This document shows positions 63,442 to 64,000 of a stretch of 64,000 bases of DNA, piece after piece. A program made the position numbers and the translations under genes. This DNA is from Lucinisca nassula (lineage: Eukaryota; Mollusca; Bivalvia; Lucinida; Lucinidae). The notes under the pieces were generated by a model that was not told the DNA's origin, made no database searches, and saw only the letters and a program-made list of their open reading frames with translations. The DNA is taken from the NCBI GenBank assembly GCA_963580285.1, contig OY757020.1, positions 100,133,497 to 100,197,496 of the forward strand, given 5' to 3'. Numbering within the stretch: the first letter of the stretch is position 1; each line of letters starts with the position of its first letter.

Positions 63442-63659
63442 TGAACAGACCATTTATGGTCATTTTTCTATATAATCTAAACATTTTTGGGATCCATCTT
63501 GAAACTGTGTTATATCCATAACCATGTTATAATGAACAGCGTTAAAGTGAGGGTTGCAGTGTAATAACAAGACAGTTTTCAAAATTTCTGCAGAAGGTAA
63601 TGAGCAGAAATGCTATGTACCAATTAGAAATTGTCTCTAAAGATTGTCTGCAAGGAAGC

Positions 63660-63790
63660 TGAGGACCCTTATCTACAGTACACAGTATTCAGTTTAACCT
63701 ACTTTATTCTGGTGGACTCTTCCATTGCTATATGTTGGACAAGTCCATTTGTCAAATAAGGGGTGGTAGGCCTATTTTTTCGTTTTTATT
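63660..63790 (-). repeat. Dispersed repeat (GACAAATGGACTTGTCCA), inverted copy
   Basis: GGTGGACTCTTCCATTGCTA, TGGACAAGTCCATTTGTC and AAATAAGGGGTGG match the complement of 10865-10950. Confidence 0.6.
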
Positions 63791-63934
63791 CCGTGGGGTT
63801 CAAAATTACGTGATTGCCAGCAATGATTTAGACTAGTCTGCACATACATTAAGCCATCTCTGGCTCAACTGGAGAACACTGAAAGCATGTTATCTAATGC
63901 ATTTGCTTATGTCATGCAATGTCTGATTGGATTA

Positions 63935-64000
63935 ACCCTTAAAATGCCGAGAAAAATTACATCTGAAAATGTCATCCTCTTATGTCGTCTGCTGAATTTT
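63935..64000. mobile_element. AAAATGCC MITE, cut by window edge
   Basis: TTAACCCTTAAAATGCCGAG begins a TTAACCC-type end. TTATGTCGTCTGCTGAATTT continues as in the inverse of 51366-51560. Confidence 0.6.

Larger units (their letters stand above)
60959..63562. mobile_element. TACACNNCAACC element, outer shell of a nested insertion
   Basis: The left end TACCACAACCTCTTTATAAC and the right end GTTAAAGTGAGGGTTGCAGT plus GTA are imperfect inverted repeats. Both flanks of the inner insertion contain TCTATATAATCTAAACATTT and TTGGGATCCATCTT, so the outer element has internal direct repeats or was duplicated. Target TA is plausible at both ends. Confidence 0.5.

Overview
This is animal nuclear DNA with intron-split genes, very little coding sequence and a very dense load of transposable elements. 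I read it as a bivalve mollusc, probably a heterodont clam or mussel. The evidence is the style of the repeats: terminal palindromes followed by GTCCGTCC runs and 140-170 bp tandem monomers, several tRNA-derived SINE families, and many TTAA-flanked MITEs. The species call is an inference.

Two host genes are recognised by protein similarity and by matching splice phases. On the + strand are the last two coding exons of the replicative helicase subunit MCM3 (11001-11124 and 14115-14301). On the - strand are the last two coding exons of V-ATPase subunit H, ATP6V1H (60828-60941 and 52364-52448). The genes converge. Their 3' ends are about 38 kb apart and nearly all of that interval is mobile DNA. 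Upstream exons of both genes were not found and probably lie outside the window.

Layout: 1-2165 is a satellite (74-bp monomers passing into homogenised 69-bp monomers). 2612-7775 holds the 3' end of one Helentron-like element and a complete 4.9 kb one that contains a Spy-like transposon, a dead LINE fragment and exon-like sequence. 7976-10990 is MITEs plus a zinc-finger-like fragment split by a SINE. 11001-14301 is the MCM3 tail with a 1.9 kb Helentron-like element in its last intron. 14839-16600 holds a mariner-like TIR element and fold-back MITEs. 17113-22534 is one Helentron-like element split by another. 22765-25960 is SINEs, MITEs and a 43-bp minisatellite. 26778-42195 is a Russian doll of at least four nested mobile elements. 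42271-44452 and 48541-50294 are two dead Tc1-like transposons, each split by SINEs. 45190-48290 is SINEs, TTAA MITEs and a duplicated promoter-like block. 50437-64000 is mostly the ATP6V1H 3' end and intron, filled with MITEs, hAT-like elements and three further Helentron-like copies.

The unifying structure is a set of non-autonomous elements with a 5' palindrome, a GTCCGTCC run, a VNTR, an 11-bp subterminal inverted repeat and a 3' stem-loop ending in CTAGT or CTTGT. In three cases the pre-insertion site survives in a paralogous repeat inside this window. All three show insertion within a T-run with no longer target duplication, as described for Helentrons and their derivatives (HINEs). Other points of interest are a TIR element with 4-bp ATAT duplications and repeated GTGTCCA/GTTACATC motifs, a Spy-like AAA|TTT insertion, and dispersed arrays of TCAAGGTCA nuclear-receptor-type half-sites.
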